NCBI RefSeq assembly: GCF_003813905.1
Contig: NZ_RPFJ01000011.1
Coordinates: 1-64,000 of the forward strand
Reading direction: 5' to 3'
DNA from: Aureibaculum marinum
GTDB taxonomy: Bacteria > Bacteroidota > Bacteroidia > Flavobacteriales > Flavobacteriaceae
Length of the DNA stretch: 64,000 bases
This document shows, in pieces, positions 35,211-43,682 of the stretch. Every line of letters starts with the position of its first letter. Positions within the stretch are counted from its first letter, which is position 1. The notes under the pieces were generated by a model. The model searched no databases. It saw only the letters and a program-made list of their open reading frames with translations, and was not told the origin of the DNA. The translations under genes were made by a program, and so were the position numbers.

Positions 35211-36074
35211 TTAATAGAACCTTCTTAAATTTTTTTTAGTAAAATTCCACTCTGGAGTGTACAAGTATTGCAAGTATTCAGCATCATACCATGGAGAAAT
35301 ACTTGTATTATTAAAATTCTTTAACACATGAATTTCCTGTGCCGGCATATAGCTCTGAGCTAACAAGAATAGCTTTTTCCCGTTATCATTTTTAACAACA
35401 TCAACAACTACAACAGCATGCCCCGGATTACCTCCTTGTATAAAAACATCGCCTATTTGTAAATCTTCTACATCAATTTTCTTCATCTCCTTTTCTAAAG
35501 ATAAGGTTCCTGCATAGCTAAAAACCATTGTTAAGTATTTATCAAAAGTCGCTCTTGAATTACTCTGTTCAGCTCCGCTATACCAACTGACCGTATTTCC
35601 TTTAACTGAAATTCGCTGTCCACTTCGCCATTTGTTATACTTCGCATTAAAACCATTGGTAAAATTAAAATGTATACTATCGTATTTCTTTTGCTGATAG
35701 AGATAGTCGGCACGCAATCGAATTGCAGCATCTGCACATTGTTGTAAATTTCGTTTACCAACATTTATATCAAAAATAGCAGCATGCACATCTTGTCGGT
35801 TCTTTAAATTACCATTATAAAGCCGAACTTGCTTGCCGTGCTTTTTTAATGGATAGTTTTGCAGAAAATAACCGAATGAATCTTTTTGAAGAGAATCTCT
35901 TTTATACCCATTTGGCGGATTAAATCTAGTTTTAAGTGTATGTCCGTCTGGGTTTATTCTATCCTGTTCTAATGTTGGTATTATAGCAATACTCAAGAGA
36001 TTTTGTGATACTTTTTCTTTTTTGAATGAAAAAAGTATAACTAACAGAATAATACTTGCACTTTTTTTAATCAT
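35211..36074 (-). CDS. DUF4846 exported protein
   Basis: A 287-residue secreted protein (hydrophobic N-terminus about 5-17) matching DUF4846. Visible are the GYKRDSLQKDSFGYFLQNYPL segment, the CADAAIRLRADYLY helix, and DVEDLQIGDVFIQGGNPGHAVVVVD, which looks like an NlpC/CHAP-type strand-His region. The family is conserved in Bacteroidota without a proven activity. It lies 90 bases upstream of the sigma factor on the same strand, so co-transcription is possible but not evident. Confidence 0.8.
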   Translation of the reverse strand: MIKKSASIILLVILFSFKKEKVSQNLLSIAIIPTLEQDRINPDGHTLKTRFNPPNGYKRDSLQKDSFGYFLQNYPLKKHGKQVRLYNGNLKNRQDVHAAIFDINVGKRNLQQCADAAIRLRADYLYQQKKYDSIHFNFTNGFNAKYNKWRSGQRISVKGNTVSWYSGAEQSNSRATFDKYLTMVFSYAGTLSLEKEMKKIDVEDLQIGDVFIQGGNPGHAVVVVDVVKNDNGKKLFLLAQSYMPAQEIHVLKNFNNTSISPWYDAEYLQYLYTPEWNFTKKNLRRFY

Positions 36075-36121
36075 AAAAAATAGACTATCAACTATTATTC
36101 CATAAAAGATTACCCAATCTT

Positions 36122-37153
36122 CTAAACAACTTCCTCAATTTTACGTATCACTGTTTGAGGGTTAATGCTACGCATCACATCTTCATAGCCATCAAAAATT
36201 TTATTCCCATAAATAGAACAAGGTAGTTTCGGATATTTATCTAAATTTGGTAAAATTTGATATTCATTTGGTTGATTAAAAGGTGCAAAGCCTGCATAGG
36301 GATGAGTAACGCCCCAAATGGTAATTGTTTTAACACCTTGCATAGCCGATAAATGTCCGTTGGCTGAATCCATGCTTACCATAACATCTAAATTGGAAAT
36401 CAGTGCCAATTCTTCTTTAAAATTTAATTTTCCGGCTACAGAAATTGTATTTGCATAACGTTTTTCTAGATTGCTTAAAACCTTTACTTCCTTCTCTCCT
36501 CCACCAAATAGTAATACCTTATAATTGTTTGTTATTGTCAACTTATCAATTACATTTTCTATTAAATCTAGTGGATACATTTTTCCATTATGTTGTGCAA
36601 AAGGAGCAATTCCAATCCATTTTTTATGGTCTAAACCTATTAAATTGGTTGTTTTTTGTGTTAATTTTTCTTTTTCAGGAAAAATAGGGCTTGATAAATC
36701 GATTGGATAACCTAATTTTTCAAATACATCTGCATAACGTTGGTGTGAGGTTTTTAGTTGTTTAAAAATCTTATTCTCAGCACGTGTTAACGCTTTTTTT
36801 TCTGCTCTACCTTTATCAATTACAGCATTTTTTATTCCAAGAAGAAAAAATCGTAATACTTTTGATCGCAGCACATCATGTAAATCTGCAATTGCATTGG
36901 GCTTTAATTGCTTTAGCTCTTTACTTAATTTAAATAATCCCTTAATGCCTTTATGTTTATCTTTAACATCTGCAGTATAAAAATTAACATTTGGAATATC
37001 TTCAAATAATGGTTTTAGAAAAGCTCTAGAGACCATGGTTATTTTAATATTAGGGTATTGCTTTATCAAAGCTCTAATTACCGGTACTACCATTGCTACA
37101 TCTCCCATTGCTGAGAGACGAACAACTAAAATATGTGATGATTTAAAACCCAT
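36122..37153 (-). CDS. Family 9 glycosyltransferase (heptosyltransferase-like)
   Basis: A 343-residue GT-B fold enzyme similar to ADP-heptose:LPS heptosyltransferases. The N-terminal LVVRLSAMGDVAMVVPVIRAL, the central GIAPFAQHNGKMYPL and the nucleotide-sugar site SMDSANGHLSAMQGVKTITIWG are diagnostic. It probably adds a core sugar to lipopolysaccharide at the inner membrane. It lies downstream of the aromatic operon, but a terminator separates them. Confidence 0.9.
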   Translation of the reverse strand: MGFKSSHILVVRLSAMGDVAMVVPVIRALIKQYPNIKITMVSRAFLKPLFEDIPNVNFYTADVKDKHKGIKGLFKLSKELKQLKPNAIADLHDVLRSKVLRFFLLGIKNAVIDKGRAEKKALTRAENKIFKQLKTSHQRYADVFEKLGYPIDLSSPIFPEKEKLTQKTTNLIGLDHKKWIGIAPFAQHNGKMYPLDLIENVIDKLTITNNYKVLLFGGGEKEVKVLSNLEKRYANTISVAGKLNFKEELALISNLDVMVSMDSANGHLSAMQGVKTITIWGVTHPYAGFAPFNQPNEYQILPNLDKYPKLPCSIYGNKIFDGYEDVMRSINPQTVIRKIEEVV

Positions 37154-37193
37154 AAATTTTGAATAAAATTACTAAAAATACTATTGTAGTTAT

Positions 37194-37225
37194 AAAAAAC
37201 CCCACATAGTTTAAAACTATGTGGG
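37194..37225 (-). terminator. Intrinsic terminator of the aromatic amino-acid operon
   Basis: On the minus strand CCCACATAG, a 7-base loop and CTATGTGGG are followed by G and six Ts. It lies 38 bases after the DAHP synthase stop and isolates the glycosyltransferase gene. Confidence 0.88.
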
Positions 37226-37262
37226 ATTTATAAATTCAATTTAAAAATTATAAAACTAAATA

Positions 37263-38342
37263 TTAACCTTTTATAATTTTTTCTTGATGATCAATAGACT
37301 CTTGATGAATAGATTTGAATATCTTTTCAATAAATTCTTGACTTAATCCATGTTGGGCTCCTTCTTTAATTACTCCTTGAATTACTTCTGACCATCGACT
37401 ACGTTGTAAAATGGCAACATTACTTTCTTTTTTAACCTTACCAATTTCTTTTACGACATCCATTCTATCACCTAATAAATCAATTAATTGTTTATCCAAT
37501 TCATTAATTTGAGCTCTAAGATTATTCAATTTTTCTAAAGAATCTTTTTCTTCAACTCTATCTTTACGAACTTTAAGCTGTTCAGTAATTTCTTTTAATC
37601 TTGCCGGTGTAATTTGTTGTTTTGCATCACTCCAAGCATTGTCAGGATCAAAATGAGTTTCTATCATTAATCCTTCAAATTTTAAATCTAGAGAAGTTTG
37701 ACATACATCAAAAATACCAGTTCTTTCACCACAAATATGAGAAGGATCATTAATAATAGGCAATGTTGGAAATCTTTGTTTCAACGCAATTGGAATTTGC
37801 CATTGTGGTGTATTTCTATATTTTGTTTTCTTAAAAGAAGAAAAACCTCTATGAATAGCTCCTAAATTTTCAATACCCATAGTGTGCAAACGTTCAATAG
37901 CACCAATCCACAATTCCAAATCAGGATTAATAGGGTTTTTTACCAATACAATCTTATCTGTTCCCCTTAAAGCATCAGCAATTTCCTGAACTGCAAATGG
38001 ATTTACAGTAGTTCTTGCACCAATCCAGATGATATCAATATCAAATTCTAATGCCAATTTTGCATGTTCTGCATTAGCAATCTCAACAGTGGTTAACATT
38101 CCTGTTTCTTTTTTTACTTTTGCCATCCATGGTAATGCCTTTACGCCATTACCCTCAAAATTACCAGGGCGTGTTCTTGGTTTCCAAACACCCGCTCTAA
38201 AAACGGTAGCATCTGTTTCTTTTAGTTGATGAGCTATTTTTAACACTTGCTCTTCTGTTTCTGCACTACATGGGCCAGCAATTACTAATGGATGGCTTAA
38301 TTCCATCTTTTTTAACCATGTTGAGAAGTCCTTTGTTTCCAT
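37263..38342 (-). CDS. DAHP synthase with C-terminal chorismate mutase
   Basis: A 359-residue bifunctional enzyme. Residues about 1-260 are a type I-beta 3-deoxy-7-phosphoheptulonate synthase (LVIAGPCSAETEEQVL, FRAGVWKPRTRPGNFEG, INDPSHICG, GLMIETHFDPDNAWSDA), the first step of the shikimate pathway. Residues about 270-350 are an AroQ chorismate mutase (LNNLRAQINELDKQLIDLLGDRMDVVKEIGKVK). C-terminal fusion of the mutase is the Porphyromonas/Bacteroidota layout, in which the mutase domain mediates feedback by prephenate. It is the last gene of the operon and sits 84 bases after tyrA. Confidence 0.96.
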   Translation of the reverse strand: METKDFSTWLKKMELSHPLVIAGPCSAETEEQVLKIAHQLKETDATVFRAGVWKPRTRPGNFEGNGVKALPWMAKVKKETGMLTTVEIANAEHAKLALEFDIDIIWIGARTTVNPFAVQEIADALRGTDKIVLVKNPINPDLELWIGAIERLHTMGIENLGAIHRGFSSFKKTKYRNTPQWQIPIALKQRFPTLPIINDPSHICGERTGIFDVCQTSLDLKFEGLMIETHFDPDNAWSDAKQQITPARLKEITEQLKVRKDRVEEKDSLEKLNNLRAQINELDKQLIDLLGDRMDVVKEIGKVKKESNVAILQRSRWSEVIQGVIKEGAQHGLSQEFIEKIFKSIHQESIDHQEKIIKG

Positions 38343-38426
38343 AATTTTTCTGTTTGCTAATAAATACTACTGTGTATTTTGTTCTTATTTCTGTTTATTA
38401 TTTGTTACTGATTTTTAATCACTTAC

Positions 38427-39278
38427 CTACTTAACAATACCGTCTAGTATGTTTTTTATTCTATTTGTATTCTCCATTATACTATAAACCTTTTCATCTG
38501 AACCTTCTTCAATCAAATTTTTAAAGGTTTCAAGATTTTTAATGTATTCGTTTAATGACTTTAATACATTTTTTTTATTCTGTAAAAAAATTGGAGTCCA
38601 CATCGCTGGCGAACTTTTTGCCAACCTTACCGTTGATCTGAATCCACTCCCTGCCATATTAAAAATATTATGCTCATTCGGCTCAATTTCTAGTACCGTT
38701 TTACCTAACATAAACGAACTAATATGTGATAAATGTGATACATAAGCAATGTGTTTATCATGTTCATCGGCATTCATAAACGTAGTTCTCATTTGTAATT
38801 CATCAAAAATTTGTAATGTTTTTTCCAATATTTTTTTACCGGATTTATCTTTATCACAAATAATATTGATTTTATTTGTAAATAATCCACTAAAAGCAGC
38901 CTCTGGACCTGAAAATTCAGTTCCTGCAATAGGATGTACCGCTACATAATTTTTCCTATTTGCATGATTTTTAATTTGATCACAAACCGGTCCTTTTACT
39001 GAACCAACATCAAAAACTAATGTGTTTTTATCAACACCATTCAAAACCTTATTTGTTACAGTAGGAATTGCATCTGCCGGAACGGCAACAATAACAACAT
39101 TAGCTTCGGCAATATCATTTTCAGTTCCTATTTTATCGATAATACCAAGCTCTAAGGCTTTTTGAGTATGATTTTTATTTTTATCTAAACCTATAATTTG
39201 ACTCCCTCTATTTTTCTTTAGGTCAATTGCCAAGGAGCCTCCTATTAAACCTAATCCAATTACAACTATTTTTTCCAT
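38427..39278 (-). CDS. tyrA: Prephenate dehydrogenase
   Basis: A 283-residue NAD(P)-dependent enzyme that turns prephenate into 4-hydroxyphenylpyruvate for tyrosine. The Rossmann motif VIGLGLIGGSLA is at the N-terminus, and FDVGSVKG, HPIAGTEFSG and SHLSHISSFML (substrate and catalytic His region) follow. There is no ACT domain, so feedback control probably acts elsewhere in the pathway. The start codon shares one base with the aminotransferase stop, indicating translational coupling. Confidence 0.95.
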   Translation of the reverse strand: MEKIVVIGLGLIGGSLAIDLKKNRGSQIIGLDKNKNHTQKALELGIIDKIGTENDIAEANVVIVAVPADAIPTVTNKVLNGVDKNTLVFDVGSVKGPVCDQIKNHANRKNYVAVHPIAGTEFSGPEAAFSGLFTNKINIICDKDKSGKKILEKTLQIFDELQMRTTFMNADEHDKHIAYVSHLSHISSFMLGKTVLEIEPNEHNIFNMAGSGFRSTVRLAKSSPAMWTPIFLQNKKNVLKSLNEYIKNLETFKNLIEEGSDEKVYSIMENTNRIKNILDGIVK

Positions 39279-40435
39279 TAATTCTGATCAATTAAAATAC
39301 GTTGTAAAACTTCATTTAATACTTCTTCTGCAACACAAAGAGACAACCTAATATACCCTTCTCCATTTGTTCCAAAAATAGTTCCTGGTGCCAAAAAAAC
39401 ATTATATTTATACAAGAGATCATCTGCTTTTTCTTCTGCTTTTTGCCCATTCGGTAATTTTGCCCAAACAAATAGCCCAGAAGCTTCTTCATCATAAGAA
39501 CATCCTAGAACATCAGCAATTTTCCAAGCAATATTTCTTCGTTTTTTATATACAACATTTAAGTTATCAAACCAATTACTGTCAGATTGTAATGCTGCAA
39601 TTGCACCTTGTTGAATGCCATAAAACATTCCAGAGTCCATATTGCTTTTTACTTTTAATACAGTTTCAATATTACTTGATGCCCCCAATAACATACCTAC
39701 TCTCCATCCTGCCATATTAAAAGTTTTACTAAGTGAATTTAATTCAAGTGCTACATTTTTAGCTCCTTCAACACTTAAAATACTTTGCGGATTATCATTT
39801 AAGATAAAGCTATATGGATTATCATTTATTAATAAAATATCATGCTTTTGAGCAAAAGCAATCAAATTTTTATATAATGTTATTGTTGCATTTTTACCTG
39901 TTGGCATATGAGGATAGTTAATCCACATTAATTTTACCTTTGACAAATCAGTTTTTTCTAACTCTTCTATGTCAGGAAACCAACCATTTTTATCGTTCAA
40001 ATCATAAAATATAGGTTCTGCTTCCAATAGTTTTGTAACTGATGTATATGTTGGGTACCCTGGATTAGGAATCAAAACCTGATCTCCAGAATCTAAAAAG
40101 GCCATTGAAATATGCATAATCCCTTCTTTAGAACCCATTAACGGCAATATTTCATTTTCAGGATTTACATCAACACTATAATACTTGTTATAAAAATTAG
40201 AAATTGCTGCTCTAAACTCTGGCAACCCTTGGTAACTCTGATAACCATGAATATTGTTTTGTTCTAATGCAACCTCCATTGCTCTAAGCACCGTAAGAGG
40301 AGGATCCAAATCAGGACTTCCTATTCCAATATTAATAATGGGTTTTCCACTTGCTTTAAGCTGACGAACTTCCCTTAACTTCTTAGAAAAGTAATACTCT
40401 TGAACACTATTTAATCTGTTGGCTTTAGCTGGCAT
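39278..40435 (-). CDS. PLP aminotransferase, probably aromatic/prephenate type
   Basis: A 385-residue class I/II aminotransferase. The PLP lysine is in LNSLSKTFNMAGWRVGM, and NPGYPTY, NYPHMPTG and the C-terminal RLSLCV complete the family pattern. Its position between pheA and tyrA argues that it makes phenylalanine and tyrosine from the keto-acids, or arogenate from prephenate. The sequence alone does not decide which. It overlaps pheA by 11 bases and tyrA by one. Confidence 0.92.
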   Translation of the reverse strand: MPAKANRLNSVQEYYFSKKLREVRQLKASGKPIINIGIGSPDLDPPLTVLRAMEVALEQNNIHGYQSYQGLPEFRAAISNFYNKYYSVDVNPENEILPLMGSKEGIMHISMAFLDSGDQVLIPNPGYPTYTSVTKLLEAEPIFYDLNDKNGWFPDIEELEKTDLSKVKLMWINYPHMPTGKNATITLYKNLIAFAQKHDILLINDNPYSFILNDNPQSILSVEGAKNVALELNSLSKTFNMAGWRVGMLLGASSNIETVLKVKSNMDSGMFYGIQQGAIAALQSDSNWFDNLNVVYKKRRNIAWKIADVLGCSYDEEASGLFVWAKLPNGQKAEEKADDLLYKYNVFLAPGTIFGTNGEGYIRLSLCVAEEVLNEVLQRILIDQN

Positions 40436-41261
40436 ATTTACGTTTACTTTGTTGATATTCGCCTAATATTTTTAGTTCACTAACATTTTCTTTAACCTTT
40501 TCAATTGCATTTTGAAACTGTTGATAATTATCAAAAATAACATCAACAAAAAAAGCATAATTCCAAGGATCATCAATAATGGGAAGCGATTGTATTTTAG
40601 ATAAATTCATATTGAAGTTGGCAAAAATACGCAAAACATCAGACAAACTTCCTGTTTGATGATGCGTTACAAATCGTAACGACGCTTTATTTATAACTTT
40701 GGGAATTACAATATTTCCATTATTTTTCTTTAACACGAAAAAACGTGTATAATTCTGTTTTCTAGTTTGTATTTTACTTTCTATAATATTTAAACCAAAA
40801 ATTTCTGCTGCTTTTTTACTTGCAATGGCCGCAATACCCATCAATTGCTTTTCTCTAATTTGCTTTGCAACTTCTGCCGTATCTGCTGCTTCTACCAATC
40901 TTATTTCTGGATAATCTCTAAAGAATTTTCTACATTGTAATATTGCCATTGGATGTGACCATACTTCTTTAATATCTGATAATAATTGTCCTTCAAGTGC
41001 CATTAAATTATGTTGGATAGGCAAATGCACCTCTCCTTGTATTTTTAAATCAAATTCATTGATTAAAGCATAATTAGACAAAATTGAACCCGCCAATGTA
41101 TTTTCTATAGCCATTACAGCACCATCCACTTGGTTTGAATTTATTAATCGAGGCATTTCATCAAATGACAAACATTCAGTTAATTTAATAGTATCACCAA
41201 AATACTGATTTGCCACAATGTGATGGAAAGATCCTAATATTCCTTGAATTGCTATGTTCAT
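40425..41261 (-). CDS. pheA: Prephenate dehydratase
   Basis: A 278-residue enzyme producing phenylpyruvate. The catalytic domain (about 1-180) carries AIENTLAGSI and the essential TRF in NYTRFFVLK. The C-terminal ACT domain (about 193-270) has TGSLSDVL and SKIQSLPI where regulated enzymes have GALV and ESRP. The phenylalanine-binding site may therefore be altered. It is the first structural gene of the operon, 128 bases after the leader terminator. Confidence 0.95.
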   Translation of the reverse strand: MNIAIQGILGSFHHIVANQYFGDTIKLTECLSFDEMPRLINSNQVDGAVMAIENTLAGSILSNYALINEFDLKIQGEVHLPIQHNLMALEGQLLSDIKEVWSHPMAILQCRKFFRDYPEIRLVEAADTAEVAKQIREKQLMGIAAIASKKAAEIFGLNIIESKIQTRKQNYTRFFVLKKNNGNIVIPKVINKASLRFVTHHQTGSLSDVLRIFANFNMNLSKIQSLPIIDDPWNYAFFVDVIFDNYQQFQNAIEKVKENVSELKILGEYQQSKRKYAS

Positions 41262-41388
41262 TTTAAATTATCTTAGAACTGAATTAGTCTTTCACACCTA
41301 ATAAAAACAATTGGCTTCAATAAAATTTGTATAATTTTACGTTTAACCACCAAAGATTTCAACTTGGTAAAAGTTTAAATCAGCTCAT

Positions 41389-41417
41389 AAAAAAAGCCTC
41401 GAATTAACGAGGCTTTT
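41389..41417 (-). terminator. Attenuator terminator (3:4 hairpin) upstream of pheA
   Basis: On the minus strand AAAAGCCTCG (41417 to 41408), loop TTAATT, CGAGGCTTTT (41401 to 41392), continuing to seven Ts by 41389. It lies between the leader ORF stop (41440) and pheA, so it is a premature terminator and not an operon end. Its 5' arm can pair instead with CGAGGCTTT inside the leader ORF (41466 to 41458), nine perfect base pairs, forming an antiterminator. Confidence 0.88.
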
Positions 41418-41439
41418 ATATGATTGTGTTTATAATTTC

Positions 41440-41526
41440 TTATTCAAAAACACCTACAAAGCCTCGCTTCATCTTAAAAAAATAAAAGAAGTAAAAATAG
41501 GCTTGCCAAGTGTTATTAATTTTCAT
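41440..41526 (-). CDS. Phe/Tyr-rich leader peptide of the aromatic operon
   Basis: A 28-codon ORF in an otherwise empty region, too short for gene callers. Residues 10-17 are YFYFFYFF, eight aromatic codons in a row. In all there are seven Phe, three Tyr and one Trp. This is the hallmark of a ribosome-stalling leader peptide sensing charged tRNA-Phe and tRNA-Tyr. AAGCCT at 41504-41499 (region 1) can pair with AGGCTT at 41464-41459 (region 2), looping out exactly these codons. Region 2 can also pair with the terminator 5' arm. A ribosome stalled at the aromatic run would cover region 1, free region 2 and prevent termination. Confidence 0.88.
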   Translation of the reverse strand: MKINNTWQAYFYFFYFFKMKRGFVGVFE

Positions 41527-41545
41527 TTTATCACATTTGATAGAG

Positions 41546-41576
41546 CAAATCTATACTTATAATTTTAAAAAACAAA
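41546..41576 (-). promoter_or_regulatory. Consensus promoter of the pheA operon
   Basis: On the minus strand TTTG (41576 to 41573), a spacer of exactly 19 bases, then TAGATTTG (41553 to 41546). This is a full match to the Bacteroidota -33/-7 consensus. The start site would fall near 41540, about 13 bases before the leader ATG at 41526. Confidence 0.8.
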
Positions 41577-41866
41577 TTTTTTTTAGCGAATTCTAATGTT
41601 TTTTATGGAATTGATATAAAAAATGAGTTGTTTTTAAATTAAAAAGGCTTAATGTTATTTTAAAACTTAAAAAATTAAAAAATCCTCAAAACATATTTTT
41701 CTCGATTAACTTGTAATAAACATTATATTTTAATTGTAATTGACCATAAAACTCAAACTACTTGATGACACAAGTCTTTTTAGACTAATTACGAGCCCTA
41801 AAATGCTAATTAATCACAAATTAAACCTTAAATTTATCCTATATTAATAAACATGTTTAATCTATT
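41577..41866. other. AT-rich divergent intergenic stretch
   Basis: About 290 bases between the aromatic operon promoter and the sulfatase gene. It is very AT-rich with long A and T runs. I see no ORF, structured RNA or clear promoter for the sulfatase in it. Confidence 0.4.
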
Positions 41867-43456
41867 ATGAAAAGAGCTCTATCAATTTTAACCATAGCTT
41901 TACTTATTTCATCTTGCAATAACAAACCACAAACTAACAAACTGCAAAAACCTAATATTGTCTTTATTATGTCAGATGATCATGCTTACCAAGCCATAAG
42001 TGCCTATTCTGATAAATTAATTAAAACCCCTAACATAGATCGAATAGCCAATGAAGGAATGTTATTTACAAATGCAAGTGTTACAAACTCTATCTGTGCA
42101 CCATCACGAGCGGTTATACTTACTGGAAAACACAGCCATTTAAATGGAAAAATTGATAACTTAAGCAAATTTGACACAACCAATGTCACATTTCCTCAAT
42201 TACTTCAAAAAGCGGGTTATCAGACTGCTATGTTTGGCAAACTTCATTTTGGTAATAAACCAAAAGGTTTTGATGAATTTAAAATTTTACCTGGACAAGG
42301 GAGCTATTATAATCCAAAATTTATAACTCAAACAGGAGATACTGTAATTAACGGCTATGTAACCGATATAACTACTGACTTAGCCTTAGATTGGTTAAAA
42401 AATAGAAGAATTTCAGAGAAACCTTTTCTATTAATGTATTTACACAAAGCCCCTCATAGAGCGTGGTACCCACATGAAAAACATTATAAAAAGTTTACAA
42501 AAAAAACTTTTCCTTTACCTGAAACTCTTTTTGATAATTACAAAGGTAGACTTGCAGCTAAAACTGCCGAGATGAATATCTTAAAACATATGCATTTAGC
42601 TTACGACAATAAAATTGATAAAGAGATTTTAAAAGAATTAAACATCTATGATGGCATGGCAAGATCTGAAATAAAAAGAATGACTACTCAACAGCGTAGT
42701 AGTTGGGATAGTGTTTACAATCCTATTATTTCCGATTTTAAAAAACGCTATCATAAAATGAATGAAAAAGAATTAACAGAATGGAAATACCAACGTTATA
42801 TGCAAGACTATTTGGCAACCATAGCTTCTGTTGATGACAATGTTGGACGTATGTTAGACTATTTAGACCAAGAAAACTTATCAGACAATACATTAATAGT
42901 ATATACATCAGACCAAGGTTTTTATTTAGGAGAACACGGATGGTTTGATAAGCGTTTTATGTATAATGAGTCTTTTAAAACACCATTATTGATAAAATGG
43001 CCAAATAAAGTTACTCCAGGAACTACTGAAGATGAAATGGTTCAAAATTTAGATTTTGCCCAAACTTTTCTTGAAATAGCTGGAGCACATGTTCCTGAAG
43101 ATATGCAAGGAGAAAGTCTTATTCCTTTATTAACAGGTAATAAAGAAAAATGGAATAGAGATGCTGTATATTACCATTATTATGAATATCCAGCAGAGCA
43201 TGCGGTAAAACGTCATTACGGCATAGCAACAAAAAAATATAAAATAATTCACTTTTACCATGACATTGACCAGTGGGAGTTTTACGACCGTTCAAAAGAC
43301 CCTCAAGAAATATACAACTTTATAGATAATAAAGATTATGCCGATACCATTGTAGAAATGAAACAAAAGTTAGAAGAAATTAGAGCAAAATATAAAGATT
43401 CGGAGAAGTTAGATAATTATTATATTGAACTCTATAACGACTTAAAAACACGTTAA
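41867..43456 (+). CDS. Sulfatase lipoprotein
   Basis: A 529-residue alkaline-phosphatase-fold sulfatase with a lipoprotein signal (ALLISSC, Cys17). The formylglycine site is Cys77 in CAPSRAVILTGK (CxPSR), and metal-binding Asp37/Asp38 are in IMSDDHA. The second metal region reads YTSDQGFYLGEHGW. This layout is that of S1 sulfatases acting on sulfated polysaccharides. No polysaccharide-utilisation genes (SusCD) are adjacent, so it may act alone or on host or algal glycans. A formylglycine-generating enzyme is not in the window. Confidence 0.93.
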   Translation: MKRALSILTIALLISSCNNKPQTNKLQKPNIVFIMSDDHAYQAISAYSDKLIKTPNIDRIANEGMLFTNASVTNSICAPSRAVILTGKHSHLNGKIDNLSKFDTTNVTFPQLLQKAGYQTAMFGKLHFGNKPKGFDEFKILPGQGSYYNPKFITQTGDTVINGYVTDITTDLALDWLKNRRISEKPFLLMYLHKAPHRAWYPHEKHYKKFTKKTFPLPETLFDNYKGRLAAKTAEMNILKHMHLAYDNKIDKEILKELNIYDGMARSEIKRMTTQQRSSWDSVYNPIISDFKKRYHKMNEKELTEWKYQRYMQDYLATIASVDDNVGRMLDYLDQENLSDNTLIVYTSDQGFYLGEHGWFDKRFMYNESFKTPLLIKWPNKVTPGTTEDEMVQNLDFAQTFLEIAGAHVPEDMQGESLIPLLTGNKEKWNRDAVYYHYYEYPAEHAVKRHYGIATKKYKIIHFYHDIDQWEFYDRSKDPQEIYNFIDNKDYADTIVEMKQKLEEIRAKYKDSEKLDNYYIELYNDLKTR

Positions 43457-43682
43457 TTATCTCCTTTTAAAATCAATATTATTCTTAAAAGAATAGTTCT
43501 AATAAAAAAATTAAGGATAACATTTACAACATATAATATAATTCACAACGAAGTGCCAATGTACAAATAACCAATTATGTATATTATATATCTCGTTTTT
43601 AATTTTTAAAAACTGAGTATTTCTTCTTAAATTGCTGAACATATATTTAACATTCATTATCTAACCCATAATCTTAAATACT

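Noticed and set aside
37194-37225. Hairpin as an attenuator of the glycosyltransferase gene
   Set aside because: It follows the DAHP synthase stop with a normal T-run and there is no leader ORF, so an operon terminator is the simpler reading.
38543-38949. Plus-strand ORFs antisense to tyrA
   Set aside because: They mirror the coding bias of tyrA and have no start context or family resemblance.
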